A program made the translations under genes and the position numbers. Below the pieces are notes generated by a model. The model worked only from the letters and a program-made list of their open reading frames with translations. It was not told the DNA's origin and did no database searches. This document shows positions 23,994-32,887 of a stretch of DNA of 64,000 nt, piece after piece (positions within the stretch are counted from its first letter, which is position 1; every line of letters starts with the position of its first letter). The DNA is from Flagellimonas sp. CMM7 (GTDB lineage: Bacteria; Bacteroidota; Bacteroidia; Flavobacteriales; Flavobacteriaceae): NCBI RefSeq assembly GCF_021390195.1, contig NZ_CP090003.1, positions 3,183,501 to 3,247,500 on the forward strand, written 5' to 3'.

Positions 23994-24536
23994 ATGGAAA
24001 AAGACATTTTAGAACAACTTAGATACCCTATTGGCACTTATAAAATTCCGCAGCCCATAACTGAAAAACACTTAAAGGATTGGATTGCGATTTTGGAACA
24101 TTTACCCAAAAGATTGGAAGATATGGTAACTCCACTTTCAGATGAACAATTGGAAACTCCATATAGACCTGGGGGCTGGACTGTGAGGCAATTGGTGCAC
24201 CATATAGCTGACAGCCATCATAATAGCTATATTAGATTTAAATGGGGGTTAACGGAGAACAACCCTGTGATTAAGGCATATTTTGAAAAAGAGTGGTCCA
24301 AATTGTTCGATGCAAAGTCGGCGCCTATTCAAATGTCTTTAGATCACTTAAAAGCGGTGCATGCCAAACTGGTCTATCTTTTAAAGGGGCTTTCTAAGGA
24401 GGATTTAAACCGTACATTTATTCATCCTGATAGCAATGAAGAAACTACCCTTGAAGAAAATGTAGGACGCTATGCATGGCATGGAAGTCATCATTTTGCA
24501 CATATAGAAAACCTGATTAAAAGAGAAGAATGGTAA
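23994..24536 (+). CDS. YfiT/DinB-fold putative metal-dependent hydrolase (bacillithiol transferase-like)
   Basis: 180-residue four-helix DinB-superfamily protein with the YfiT pattern. It has YPIGTYKIPQPITEKHLKDW at the N-terminus, YRPGGWTVRQLVHHIADSH with the first metal His, and AWHGSHHFAHIENL with the other His pair. Characterised relatives (BstA) transfer bacillithiol to electrophiles. Whether this organism makes bacillithiol cannot be seen here. It converges with the GNAT gene and its neighbours are other detoxification and redox genes. Confidence 0.85.
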   Translation: MEKDILEQLRYPIGTYKIPQPITEKHLKDWIAILEHLPKRLEDMVTPLSDEQLETPYRPGGWTVRQLVHHIADSHHNSYIRFKWGLTENNPVIKAYFEKEWSKLFDAKSAPIQMSLDHLKAVHAKLVYLLKGLSKEDLNRTFIHPDSNEETTLEENVGRYAWHGSHHFAHIENLIKREEW

Positions 24537-24537
24537 T

Positions 24538-25059
24538 TTAAAGCTGTTTGGTCAATACCCACATTTCTTTTTCTGAAAGTTTTGCTCCCTCCAGTTTTAG
24601 TTCACTTTCTCTTTTGATTTTGAACCCGTTTTTCAAGTAAAAATTGATAGGGTTTCCCTTTTTCATGGTGTCTAACCAAATAACATCCTTGTTTAGGTCT
24701 TTGGCGTAGCTTTCTATTAGTTGTAAAACCATTTTTCCAAGGCCCATACCCGAATAGGCTCGTAGAAGATAGATTTTTTCAGCTAGTAGTGCATTTTCAC
24801 TTGAAAGCTCGTCCAGTGCCTTGTTCTTGATCAATTTTACAATGCCTACTGTGGTATGTTCAGTTTGCACTAAGAAGTTTTCAATATTTGGGTCAAACAA
24901 TTCATTCTGAACTATCGTTTTAGTGAAGCTCTTTGAAATGTATGGAGTTGAATCTTCATTTTCCCATAAGTGCAGGTAATGCTCTTGATAGGACTTTTTT
25001 CCTACTAAAATATAAGTGTCAATTGTTGAGGAATTGACCGGTTCAAAATAAATATTCAT
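24538..25059 (-). CDS. GNAT family N-acetyltransferase
   Basis: 173-residue acyl-CoA N-acyltransferase fold. The acceptor part precedes VGIVKLIKNKALDE. The CoA pyrophosphate loop is LLRAYSGMGLGKMVLQLIES (motif R/Q-x-x-G-x-G/A), and the late block VIWLDTMKKGNPINFYLKNGF is standard. Substrate unknown. It is 6 bp downstream of the cupin gene and overlaps no neighbour; the convergent YfiT gene ends 1 bp away. Confidence 0.85.
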   Translation of the reverse strand: MNIYFEPVNSSTIDTYILVGKKSYQEHYLHLWENEDSTPYISKSFTKTIVQNELFDPNIENFLVQTEHTTVGIVKLIKNKALDELSSENALLAEKIYLLRAYSGMGLGKMVLQLIESYAKDLNKDVIWLDTMKKGNPINFYLKNGFKIKRESELKLEGAKLSEKEMWVLTKQL

Positions 25060-25065
25060 TCGATC

Positions 25066-25386
25066 TTATTCAGGTTCACCACCCTCAGGACCATAAAAAA
25101 TAACCCAAGTGGAAAAGTCATCGGTAAAGTTCTCAAATCGGTGCTCTACCCCTGCGGGTACAAATAAAAAATCACCTGGGGCAAAGGTTGTACGTTCACC
25201 ATCATTCATAAATTCTCCTGTTCCTGAAATTACAACATATACTTCATCCCTGGAATGTGGTTGTTGTAAATCTATCTTTTCGGGCTTATAGATTTCCACA
25301 GTCAGCGTTCCATGTTCAAACAACATTAAAAATGGAGAATCTTGTTCAGCCAGTTTCTCAAGTGCTTTTTTTGGGTTGATTTTCAT
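25066..25386 (-). CDS. Small cupin-domain protein
   Basis: 106-residue single cupin barrel. Motif 1 is HSRDEVYVVISGTGEF (one His-x3-Asp-Glu variant with the later Glu/Gly) and motif 2 is FAPGDFLFVPAGVEHRFEN, giving the expected His/Glu metal set. Such stand-alone cupins act as small enzymes or sugar/ligand binders; no substrate can be assigned. It sits in a same-strand series with the thioredoxin-fold gene upstream (34 bp) and GNAT downstream. Confidence 0.85.
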   Translation of the reverse strand: MKINPKKALEKLAEQDSPFLMLFEHGTLTVEIYKPEKIDLQQPHSRDEVYVVISGTGEFMNDGERTTFAPGDFLFVPAGVEHRFENFTDDFSTWVIFYGPEGGEPE

Positions 25387-25420
25387 CTTAAGTGGATTTG
25401 GTTCGAAAAGAAGAATAGAA

Positions 25421-25981
25421 TCAGTTATCAGCCCATTTTATATTACAGCCAATGCTTGGTTTTTGATCTTTTATTGGGTTTTCACCTTCTAACAGCGCAT
25501 CCATGGCATTTCTCAAATCTGTTCCAGTCAAAGGGATACCATTGCCCGGCCTAGAATCATCCAATTGGCCACGATAAACCAGTTTTAAATCTGCATCAAA
25601 AAGATAAAAATCAGGTGTACACGCCGCATCATACGCTCTGGCAACCTCTTGTGTCTCATCATATAAATAGGGAAAAGAATAACCTTCTTCTTTGGCTTTT
25701 AGTTTCATTAAATGAGGCGCATCTTGCGGATAGTTCATTACATCGTTACTTGAAATTGCCACAAAACCTACCCCTTTGGCTTGATATTCTTTTCCTAATT
25801 TGGAAATTTCAGGATTCACATGAATTACAAATGGGCAATGATTGCAAATAAACATCACCACAGTTCCTTTTCCACCTTTTAAATCCTCCAGGGAACGTGA
25901 AGTATTCGTTACTGTATCAATTAAATTGAAAAAAGGTGCTTCAGTACCCAGAGGTAGCATTTTACTTGGTGTTCTTGCCAT
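25421..25981 (-). CDS. Thioredoxin-fold AhpC/TSA-type protein (CNHCP motif)
   Basis: 186-residue thioredoxin-superfamily protein without a signal peptide. The redox motif is VMFICNHCPFVIHV (C-x2-C, CNHC). VGFVAISSNDVMNYPQDAP, PYLYDETQEVARAYDAACTP and DFYLFDADLKLVYRGQLDD follow, as in the redoxin family widespread in Bacteroidota. Likely a cytosolic thiol oxidoreductase or peroxidase; the partner is unknown. It heads the thioredoxin-cupin-GNAT series on the minus strand. Confidence 0.88.
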   Translation of the reverse strand: MARTPSKMLPLGTEAPFFNLIDTVTNTSRSLEDLKGGKGTVVMFICNHCPFVIHVNPEISKLGKEYQAKGVGFVAISSNDVMNYPQDAPHLMKLKAKEEGYSFPYLYDETQEVARAYDAACTPDFYLFDADLKLVYRGQLDDSRPGNGIPLTGTDLRNAMDALLEGENPIKDQKPSIGCNIKWADN

Positions 25982-26026
25982 TTTAAATAATTTAGGCGTA
26001 TCCTTTTAAAAACCTTGATGTTTTGA

Positions 26027-28543
26027 TTACATCATTTGTCCAAAGAAAATAGCATTCATCAGCAGTTTGTTGGTTCCGTACCAAAAGGCTCTGAAATTAG
26101 TGTTGTCCGTAAAAAGAATTACTCTCCCTTTACCCATTCTTTTTGCTTTAAAAGGCACACTGTTCTTAATGAGTTCTTGATTTTCTTCAGAAATATAACC
26201 ACTTAAAAGAGGGTTGTTGGTGTATTGGATAGGGTTGTCATAGCTATTCTTTTCTGGCTTTAGATAGACGTTTGTGTTTCTGAACATGGCCAGTTTGTCA
26301 TTTTTGTACCCAAAATTAATGGGATGCGAACGATCTAGTTTAGCTTCAAAAATAGCACCACCAGTAACTTGGGCTCCTTTAAAATCGCCTTTCTGATCAA
26401 AAGGTATGTTTTTGGCCACTAGCGTATCCTTCTTCATTTCAAGTTTCATGAACTCATGCTTGTTGAACCAATTGGCGGTGTTTCTATATCCAATGACAGT
26501 TCCACCATTTTTTACCCAATCCATAATTTTTTCAGCACCTTGCTTATCCAAAATTTTATTCCCCCATCCACTGGGTAAAATCAAATCTGTGTATTTATCC
26601 AAGTCTACTGCGTTGAAATATCGGGTGTCTATTTTGGTGATCTTCATGTCATAACGAGTATCAAACAAATGCCAAATCTCACCAGCATCATAAGAACGTA
26701 CACCATCACCAACCAAAATGGCTACTTTTTGTTTTTTGATAGGGTCAAAGTCATTGCTTCCTAAATCTATTCCTTGAGTAAGCCCAGTGGATACTGCTGT
26801 AATCTTAATTTTGCTGTCTTTTGCTACTTCGTTTAAAAAGTTGTGCAAATCCTCTGGATTTAATTTTTGATTTTGCACTGGCACCATTATAGTGCCATAA
26901 TCGTACTGTTTGCCTTCCAAGGAAAATGGAGATTTTGCTGTCTTTGCCCTCAATCCTTTTTGTAAAATTTTGTTTAGTGCTTTTGGCGTATAGTATTCAT
27001 GCCATTCAAATAGATAAGCATAATTACTCTGTTTATCTGTTCCACCCTTGGGCGACTTAAAATCTGTGACTTCTGGACCTGCATTGGAAAGCGAGGTTAA
27101 ATTAGCATAATCTACATTGAACGATAGGGGAAATGTCCATGCCGAAATATCATAAAAAAGACTGTCTTGAAATGTTGTTCTTTTCTCAAACATGGCGTTG
27201 ATCAGTCTTGGATTTTTTTGATTCATAGGAACAACATAACTATATCCTTTTTTGTATGTTTTTCCAGAAATAGTTGCATCGGATGCCAGTTCATGAAATT
27301 TTATTTTATGTCTATTCAAAATCTCGGCTAAATGCCAAGTTTTGGAAGCATCTTTACTATCACCAAAAATAATTGCCTTCGTTCTACTTTTGGCGACCTC
27401 TGAACGCATGTCCCGATAAAACTTCTGTTGGTAATCCAATATTTTGGAGCGCATATTTTTGGCAGCCTCTACAGTGGACATAGCTGTGGTAAATTGGTTT
27501 CTGATGGTAAATGGAAAGGTCAATGTACCATTTTCACTTTCTTGAATATGCCCTCTGGAGCTTCCTTGTTCAAATAGAATCCCTATACTGCCATTAACAT
27601 CTGGAAAAGTGGAGCCTTTTCCGTAATAATAGTCATCGTAGTTTTCTTCGGAATAATAGAGAGAGCCAATTTTATCCAATGCTTTTGCATGGTAAGTGGC
27701 AATTTCTTTTGTCAGCTCCTGATTAACTTTTGGGGTTAAAGGGTTTACTCTTGTTGGTTCTCCCGGTTGAAAGAAGAAAGTAGAATTTGTACCCATTTCA
27801 TGATGATCCGTCAAAATATTTGGCAACCAATTGTGAAAGGTTTTAATACGTGCCCTACTTTCTGGTAGCTGCACAGGCAACCAATCACGATTCATATCAA
27901 ACCAATAATGGTTGGTTCGTCCTCCAGGCCATACTTCATGATACTCTCTTTCGTTTTTGTCAGGATTCAAGTTCTTACTTTTATTCACGTTGGCCCAATA
28001 TGCAAAACGTTGAAGGCCATCTGGATTAAAACTGGGATCTAAAAGAATGACCATATTCTCTAACATAGAATCAATTTCTGGTCCTTGTGCGGCAGCCAAA
28101 TGATAAGCGTATGCCAAAGAAGCATTTGAGCCGCTGGGTTCGTTTCCATGAATAGAGAACCCTTGATAGACTACTATGGGCATTTCTGCAGTATTTGTAG
28201 TACCTCCTTCGGACAATGCAACATGCTGCTGTCTTATGGTTTCAATATTTTGATGATTTTTTGGCGTGGTAATGGTTAGTAAAAGAATAGGTCTTCCTTC
28301 AAAGGTCTTCCCGCGGTCTTCTATTGTAATCCTATCACTGGCAGCGGCAAGTTGTTGCATGTAGAATACCAGTTTATCATGGGTTACATGCCATTCTCCA
28401 ACCTCATGTCCTATAACCTCAGCTGGTTTTGGAATATTTGGATCATATGAAATATTACTTGGTAAGTAATAGTCTAAGGTTACATTTTGAGCCGTTAGCC
28501 CAAGTCCAACCATCATAAAGAACAAGATGTTGAATTGTTTCAT
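26027..28543 (-). CDS. Secreted M14 family zinc carboxypeptidase
   Basis: 838-residue exported enzyme; the signal ends GLTAQN. The catalytic domain occupies residues about 40-370. Zinc ligands are in YQGFSIHGNEPSGS (HxxE) and ILTDHHEMGTN, and the general base Glu is in IGILFEQGSSRG. LLDPSFNPDGLQRF and FDMNRDWLP are strong M14 markers. The C-terminal half holds a class-I amidotransferase-like region (VAILVGDGVRSYDAGEIWHL) of unknown role. Probably digests peptides outside the inner membrane. Confidence 0.93.
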   Translation of the reverse strand: MKQFNILFFMMVGLGLTAQNVTLDYYLPSNISYDPNIPKPAEVIGHEVGEWHVTHDKLVFYMQQLAAASDRITIEDRGKTFEGRPILLLTITTPKNHQNIETIRQQHVALSEGGTTNTAEMPIVVYQGFSIHGNEPSGSNASLAYAYHLAAAQGPEIDSMLENMVILLDPSFNPDGLQRFAYWANVNKSKNLNPDKNEREYHEVWPGGRTNHYWFDMNRDWLPVQLPESRARIKTFHNWLPNILTDHHEMGTNSTFFFQPGEPTRVNPLTPKVNQELTKEIATYHAKALDKIGSLYYSEENYDDYYYGKGSTFPDVNGSIGILFEQGSSRGHIQESENGTLTFPFTIRNQFTTAMSTVEAAKNMRSKILDYQQKFYRDMRSEVAKSRTKAIIFGDSKDASKTWHLAEILNRHKIKFHELASDATISGKTYKKGYSYVVPMNQKNPRLINAMFEKRTTFQDSLFYDISAWTFPLSFNVDYANLTSLSNAGPEVTDFKSPKGGTDKQSNYAYLFEWHEYYTPKALNKILQKGLRAKTAKSPFSLEGKQYDYGTIMVPVQNQKLNPEDLHNFLNEVAKDSKIKITAVSTGLTQGIDLGSNDFDPIKKQKVAILVGDGVRSYDAGEIWHLFDTRYDMKITKIDTRYFNAVDLDKYTDLILPSGWGNKILDKQGAEKIMDWVKNGGTVIGYRNTANWFNKHEFMKLEMKKDTLVAKNIPFDQKGDFKGAQVTGGAIFEAKLDRSHPINFGYKNDKLAMFRNTNVYLKPEKNSYDNPIQYTNNPLLSGYISEENQELIKNSVPFKAKRMGKGRVILFTDNTNFRAFWYGTNKLLMNAIFFGQMM

Positions 28544-28578
28544 AAGATTGTGTTTGTGTTAGTCACTGTTAAAAATAA

Positions 28579-28607
28579 AAAACGACCTGCTTAGTAGAGG
28601 TCGTTTT
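28579..28607. terminator. Terminator between DUF3276 and M14 genes
   Basis: Perfect 10-bp stem AAAACGACCT / AGGTCGTTTT with a 9-nt loop. Minus-strand TTATTTTT follows; a T-run also lies on the plus side. Confidence 0.8.
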
Positions 28608-28629
28608 AAGTTTTTTTTAGAGTTTCAGT

Positions 28630-29004
28630 TTAAATGTCATCGAAGTTAACATCCGTAAAGTTTCCTGTTGCCTCCCCATTTTCACTTGTATTGTTTTCTT
28701 CTTCTTTTTTGAAATCTTTTTGATGTCTTTCTGAAATCACTTCTTGACCTTTTTCATCAATAATGTAATCCATCATTTCTTCCATGATTTCCTTAAAAGC
28801 CGTAAAATCTTCTTTGTATAAGTAGATTTTGTGCTTCTTGTAGTGAAAGGAGCCATCATCATGTGTGAATTTTTTGCTTTCGGTGATCGTTAAATAATAA
28901 TCGCCGGCTTTGGTGCTTCTTACATCAAAAAAATAGGTTCTTCTCCCTGCCCTTAATACTTTAGAGTGAATTTCTTCCTGATCCATTATATCTTTCTCGC
29001 CCAT
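28630..29004 (-). CDS. DUF3276 (PUR-alpha-like) nucleic-acid binding protein
   Basis: 124 residues from ATG 29004 (MGEKDIMDQEEI). A TTG 15 codons upstream would add residues not typical of the family. The PUR-type core is SKVLRAGRRTYFFDVRSTKA, then DYYLTITESKKFTHDDG, then KHKIYLYKEDFTAF, with an acidic disordered tail. PUR domains bind single-stranded DNA or RNA; the bacterial version is almost restricted to Bacteroidota and its cell role is unknown. It follows the ABC exporter gene by 81 bp on the same strand. Confidence 0.88.
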   Translation of the reverse strand: MGEKDIMDQEEIHSKVLRAGRRTYFFDVRSTKAGDYYLTITESKKFTHDDGSFHYKKHKIYLYKEDFTAFKEIMEEMMDYIIDEKGQEVISERHQKDFKKEEENNTSENGEATGNFTDVNFDDI

Positions 29005-29085
29005 ATGGTCTAGTGCTTCGTTTAGTGCAATGTTGAATAATTCTATCAAAAATGTAAAAAAAATGCTAATCCAGCAACTTTTTTA

Positions 29086-30837
29086 TCATTCTTTCTCAGA
29101 GAGTTGATTTAGGTAGAGTTCTTTGTAGTATCCTTCAATGTTGTTTAATTTCTCATGTGTGCCTTCTTGGATTATTGCACCATTTTCCAGTACAATTATC
29201 TTATCTGCATTTTTTGCAGAAGATACTCTATGGCTTACAATAAGTGTAGTTTTATTCTGGGATACTTGTTTTAAATTATTTAGTATTTCTTCTTCCGTTT
29301 CTGTATCTACTGCAGATAAACAATCATCAAAAAGATATATTTGTGGGTTTTTTAATAGAGCCCTGGCAATTGACACTCGTTGTTTTTGACCACCACTAAG
29401 GGTAATGCCACGTTCGCCAAGAACTGTATCATACTTTTTGGTAAATCCTTCAATGTTTTCGTGAACTACCGCTTTTTTGGCCACGGATACAATTTCTTCA
29501 AACGAGGCATTTTCATCTCCGAAGCGAATATTATTTTCTATAGTATCAGAAAAAAGAAAAGCATCTTGAGGCACGGCACCAATAGCACTTCGTAAACTAT
29601 TTAAATTTAATTCCTGTATCGTTGTACCATCAATTAAAACCTCACCAGATGAAGCATCGTAAAGTCTGGCAACCAAATCTAGAATAGTTGATTTCCCAGA
29701 GCCGGTCTTTCCTAAAAAGGCAACCGTCTCCCCAGCTTTTATGGTAAAGGAAATGTTATTGAGTGCTGTAATATTTGTGTCTTCATAAGTGAAGGTCACA
29801 TTTTTAAATTCGATATCTCCCGTTATAGGTGTAGATTCTTGAACCTCATTTTTAATTGTGGGTTGAACGTCCAAAAACTCATTGATTCTTTTTTGGGAAG
29901 CTTCTGCCCGCTGTACAATTGAGGTCAACCAACCTACAACTGCAACTGGCCACGTTAGCATGTTCACATAAAGGATAAACTCGGCAATAATACCTATGGA
30001 AGCTATTTCTCCATTGATGTATTGTTTGCCACCAATGTAGATGACAAAAATATTACTGATGCCTATCAATAAAATCATTAATGGAAAGAACCAGGCATTT
30101 ACTTTGGCCAAATCCATACTTGTATCTTTCCCTTCAATGGCCAAATCCGTAAGTTCAGCATTGATCTTAGGTTCCAATCCATATGCTTTTATGACAGAAA
30201 CCCCAGAAAAAGATTCTTGTGTAAAGGTGGAGAGCGTAGACAAATACTCTTGGACCTTAGTACTTCTTTTGTGTATAATTTTGCTTATCTGATAGATTAA
30301 AACAGACAGAAATGGCAAAGGAAGCAGGGTATAAGCTGCCAAAGTAGGCGCCTTGATAAACATTAGTGGAATTAAACATGCAAAGAGGGTGAGCGTTTGA
30401 ATGCCATACATGATGGCAGGTCCTCCGTACATTCGTACTTGGTTAACATCTTCACTGATTCTGTTCATTAAATCACCAATCCTATTTTTTTTGTAGAAAT
30501 TGAGATTTAGAAACTGATAGTGATCAAAGACTTCATTCTTTAAATCGTACTCTATATATCTAGAAACATTGATAATGGTCTGACGCATTAAAAAGGTGAA
30601 AAGCCCTGATAGTAATGCGGCACCCACAATAATAAGTATATATTCAAATAAAAGTCCTTTAGCTTCAGATATAGAAATCGTCTCTGAGATAAAACCCTCC
30701 ACCGCCTGAATGGATTTGTTCACATAGGAAGGCATGATAAGGGAAAAAACACGGGCAATTATGGTGATTAAAATCCCCAAAAACAGTTTGAACCAGTATT
30801 TTTTAAAGTATTTGTTAAGGTGTTTCAGTTCCTTCAT
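29086..30837 (-). CDS. ABC exporter, fused permease-ATPase (MsbA/MdlB-like)
   Basis: 583-residue half transporter: six transmembrane helices (residues about 15-310), then a nucleotide-binding domain. Walker A is FLGKTGSGKSTI, Q-loop IGAVPQDAFLFSD, signature LSGGQKQRVSIA, Walker B IYLFDDCLSAVD and switch VSHRVSS. A cytosolic coupling helix region NRISEDVNQVRMYGG is as in MsbA/LmrA types. The catalytic Glu after Walker B is replaced by Asp-Cys (FDDC), seen in some heterodimeric or atypical exporters. The protein likely pairs with itself or another half transporter; substrate unknown. Confidence 0.92.
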   Translation of the reverse strand: MKELKHLNKYFKKYWFKLFLGILITIIARVFSLIMPSYVNKSIQAVEGFISETISISEAKGLLFEYILIIVGAALLSGLFTFLMRQTIINVSRYIEYDLKNEVFDHYQFLNLNFYKKNRIGDLMNRISEDVNQVRMYGGPAIMYGIQTLTLFACLIPLMFIKAPTLAAYTLLPLPFLSVLIYQISKIIHKRSTKVQEYLSTLSTFTQESFSGVSVIKAYGLEPKINAELTDLAIEGKDTSMDLAKVNAWFFPLMILLIGISNIFVIYIGGKQYINGEIASIGIIAEFILYVNMLTWPVAVVGWLTSIVQRAEASQKRINEFLDVQPTIKNEVQESTPITGDIEFKNVTFTYEDTNITALNNISFTIKAGETVAFLGKTGSGKSTILDLVARLYDASSGEVLIDGTTIQELNLNSLRSAIGAVPQDAFLFSDTIENNIRFGDENASFEEIVSVAKKAVVHENIEGFTKKYDTVLGERGITLSGGQKQRVSIARALLKNPQIYLFDDCLSAVDTETEEEILNNLKQVSQNKTTLIVSHRVSSAKNADKIIVLENGAIIQEGTHEKLNNIEGYYKELYLNQLSEKE

Positions 30838-30942
30838 AAAAGGGAAAGGTGGTTTTTTTCAGAAGTCTTTTTTCAAAGACAATTCAGCAAATATATGGGA
30901 TTACGGACAAAGTAAATGTTATAAAACTGATAAGAAAACAAC

Positions 30943-30978
30943 TTTGATAGGTGGGAATGAAATATAAGATTACTTTTG
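30943..30978 (+). promoter_or_regulatory. nusB promoter
   Basis: TTTG (30943-30946), 24-bp spacer, TACTTTTG (30971-30978), 41 bp before the nusB ATG. The spacer is slightly long for the Bacteroidota consensus. Confidence 0.45.
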
Positions 30979-31019
30979 CGCAGTGAAAGCCAATCAACGA
31001 CTTTAAAAGTTCTTTAAAA

Positions 31020-31967
31020 ATGCTCACCAGAAGGCATATCAGAGTAAAAGTAATGCAATGCATTTATGCATTGATTCAATCCAAAGATGATTCCTTGGAG
31101 AAACAGCAGAAGTTTCTTAAAGTTAGTATAGAGAACATGTATGTGCTCTATTTGCTTGTTTTAAGTCTTTTGGCCGAATTACATAAAATGGCCGAAAAAC
31201 ATGTAAGCCATGCTTCTAAAAAATATGTTGCTACAGAGGATGACAAGTATCCAGACGGAGAAAAATTTGTGAAAAACAAATTATTACTTCAAATCTCTAC
31301 CAATGAGTCCCTAAAAAAGGAACTCTCCAAAAGAAAATTGCATAATTGGTACTTGAATGAGGAGTACATTAAAATTATTTATAAGGAGGTTGTTTCAAGT
31401 GATGTTTACAAGAAGTACATGACCAATGATAAAGAGGGTTATGAAAACGATAAAGAAATTATACTTCAGTTGTACAAGAACATCATTGCGCCCAATGATA
31501 AGATCTATGACTATTTTGAAGATGAGAAACTTACTTGGGTAGATGATATTCCAATAGTAAATACATATTTAACCAAACGATTGCGAAAAGCGACCGAATC
31601 TTCAGATGAAAGCTTTTTTCTTCCTTCTTTGTTAAAAGACCAGCAAGACATGGAATTTGCCAATGAGTTGTTGACCAAAACGCTGTTGAATGATGCCAAG
31701 TGGGAAAAAGAGATAGAAGGTAAAACGCCTAATTGGGACAATGACCGCATTGCAGAGATTGATTCTATAATATTAAAAATGGGAATATGTGAGCTGCTCA
31801 ACTTCTCATCTATACCAGAAAAAGTGACACTAAACGAATATTTGGAAATAGCTAAAGAATATTCTACACCCAAGAGCAGCATTTTTATTAATGGGGTTTT
31901 GGATAAGTTGGCCAAGGAATATAAATCTACAGGCAAGCTGCAAAAAATAGGAAGAGGGCTACAATAA
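31020..31967 (+). CDS. nusB: Transcription antitermination factor NusB (long form)
   Basis: All-helical antitermination factor for rRNA operons (with NusE/S10). The N-terminus MLTRRHIRVKVMQCIYALIQ is the conserved RNA-binding helix. The C-terminal half carries the classic DSIILKMGICELL, PEKVTLNEYLEIAKEYS and FINGVLDKLAKE. At 315 residues it has the long mid insert normal for Bacteroidota NusB (about 140-160 in Proteobacteria). First gene of a nusB-DUF1573-yajC run. Confidence 0.95.
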   Translation: MLTRRHIRVKVMQCIYALIQSKDDSLEKQQKFLKVSIENMYVLYLLVLSLLAELHKMAEKHVSHASKKYVATEDDKYPDGEKFVKNKLLLQISTNESLKKELSKRKLHNWYLNEEYIKIIYKEVVSSDVYKKYMTNDKEGYENDKEIILQLYKNIIAPNDKIYDYFEDEKLTWVDDIPIVNTYLTKRLRKATESSDESFFLPSLLKDQQDMEFANELLTKTLLNDAKWEKEIEGKTPNWDNDRIAEIDSIILKMGICELLNFSSIPEKVTLNEYLEIAKEYSTPKSSIFINGVLDKLAKEYKSTGKLQKIGRGLQ

Positions 31968-32005
31968 ACAATATTTGATTAATTTTGGAAAAACAATTTT
32001 TTAGT

Positions 32006-32485
32006 ATGAAGAAAATAACAACAATTTTAAGTTTGATTTTGACTGTTGCTCTTGTGAGCATTTCTTGCAAGGATAAAGCTTCAAGTAAAATAGTTGCTGA
32101 CAATGTTGAAAGTGCTACAGATAGAGATGAGGCACAAAAGCAACTTCCGGTAATGAGTTTTGAAAAATCAGAACATGATTTTGGTACAATTGCTCAAGGT
32201 ACTCCACAGGAGACCGTATTTAAATTCACCAATACTGGGAATGCTCCTTTAATCATTACAGATGCCAAGAGTAGCTGTGGATGTACTGTTCCAGAATATC
32301 CAAAGAACACTCCTATTGCGGCAGGTGAAAGCGGTGAATTATTGGTTAAGTTTAACGGTTCTGGTCAAAATCAAGTGACCAAAACGGTAACTGTTACCGC
32401 AAATACGGAAAAAGGCTCTGAACTTTTAAGAATAAAGGCCTTTGTTAACCCAAAGAACGCACAAGCTGCGGGTCCTGTTAAATAG
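32006..32485 (+). CDS. DUF1573 domain lipoprotein
   Basis: 159-residue lipoprotein from ATG 32006; an upstream TTG would misplace the signal. The lipobox is VSISC. One Ig-like DUF1573 domain follows: FEKSEHDFGTIAQGTPQE, then FKFTNTGNAPLIITDAKSSC with GCTVPEYPK, then VKFNGSGQNQVTKTVTVTAN. This domain is found in many Bacteroidota envelope proteins of unknown function. It lies between nusB and yajC, a conserved flavobacterial order. Confidence 0.88.
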   Translation: MKKITTILSLILTVALVSISCKDKASSKIVADNVESATDRDEAQKQLPVMSFEKSEHDFGTIAQGTPQETVFKFTNTGNAPLIITDAKSSCGCTVPEYPKNTPIAAGESGELLVKFNGSGQNQVTKTVTVTANTEKGSELLRIKAFVNPKNAQAAGPVK

Positions 32486-32498
32486 AGCAAATTTTTAG

Positions 32499-32786
32499 AT
32501 GGAAAATATTGGACAGTTTTTACCACTGATATTGATTTTTGTTGTGGCTTATTTTTTTATGATTCGCCCACAGATGAAACGTCAGAAGGATGAGAAAAAA
32601 TTTACTTCGGAGCTTAAAAAAGGTGATAAAATAATCACCAAGAGCGGACTTCACGGCAAAATTGTGGAATTAAATGACAAAGATTTTTCTTGCGTTATTG
32701 AAACCATGGCCGGTCGTTTAAAATTTGATCGCTCCGCCATATCCATGGAGATGAGCAAAAAATTATCAGCTCCGGCCAAAAAGTAA
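32499..32786 (+). CDS. yajC: Sec translocon accessory subunit YajC
   Basis: 95-residue single-pass inner-membrane protein of the SecDF-YajC complex. TM segment FLPLILIFVVAYFFMI is followed by the hallmark RPQMKRQKDEKKF and a small cytosolic beta domain (LKKGDKIITKSGLHGKIVEL). It starts 13 bp after the DUF1573 gene. A strong terminator follows, ending the nusB-yajC unit. Confidence 0.95.
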   Translation: MENIGQFLPLILIFVVAYFFMIRPQMKRQKDEKKFTSELKKGDKIITKSGLHGKIVELNDKDFSCVIETMAGRLKFDRSAISMEMSKKLSAPAKK

Positions 32787-32810
32787 ACAAGATTAAATGT
32801 TTGATGAAAG

Positions 32811-32835
32811 AGCACCCTTTGGGTGCTTTTTTTGT
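32811..32835 (+). terminator. Terminator after yajC
   Basis: AGCACCC / GGGTGCT stem, TTT loop, T-run. Confidence 0.9.
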
Positions 32836-32887
32836 TTTGGGTCAAAATGATAAAAAAGTGATAACTTGTTAAGTATCAATTTTTATT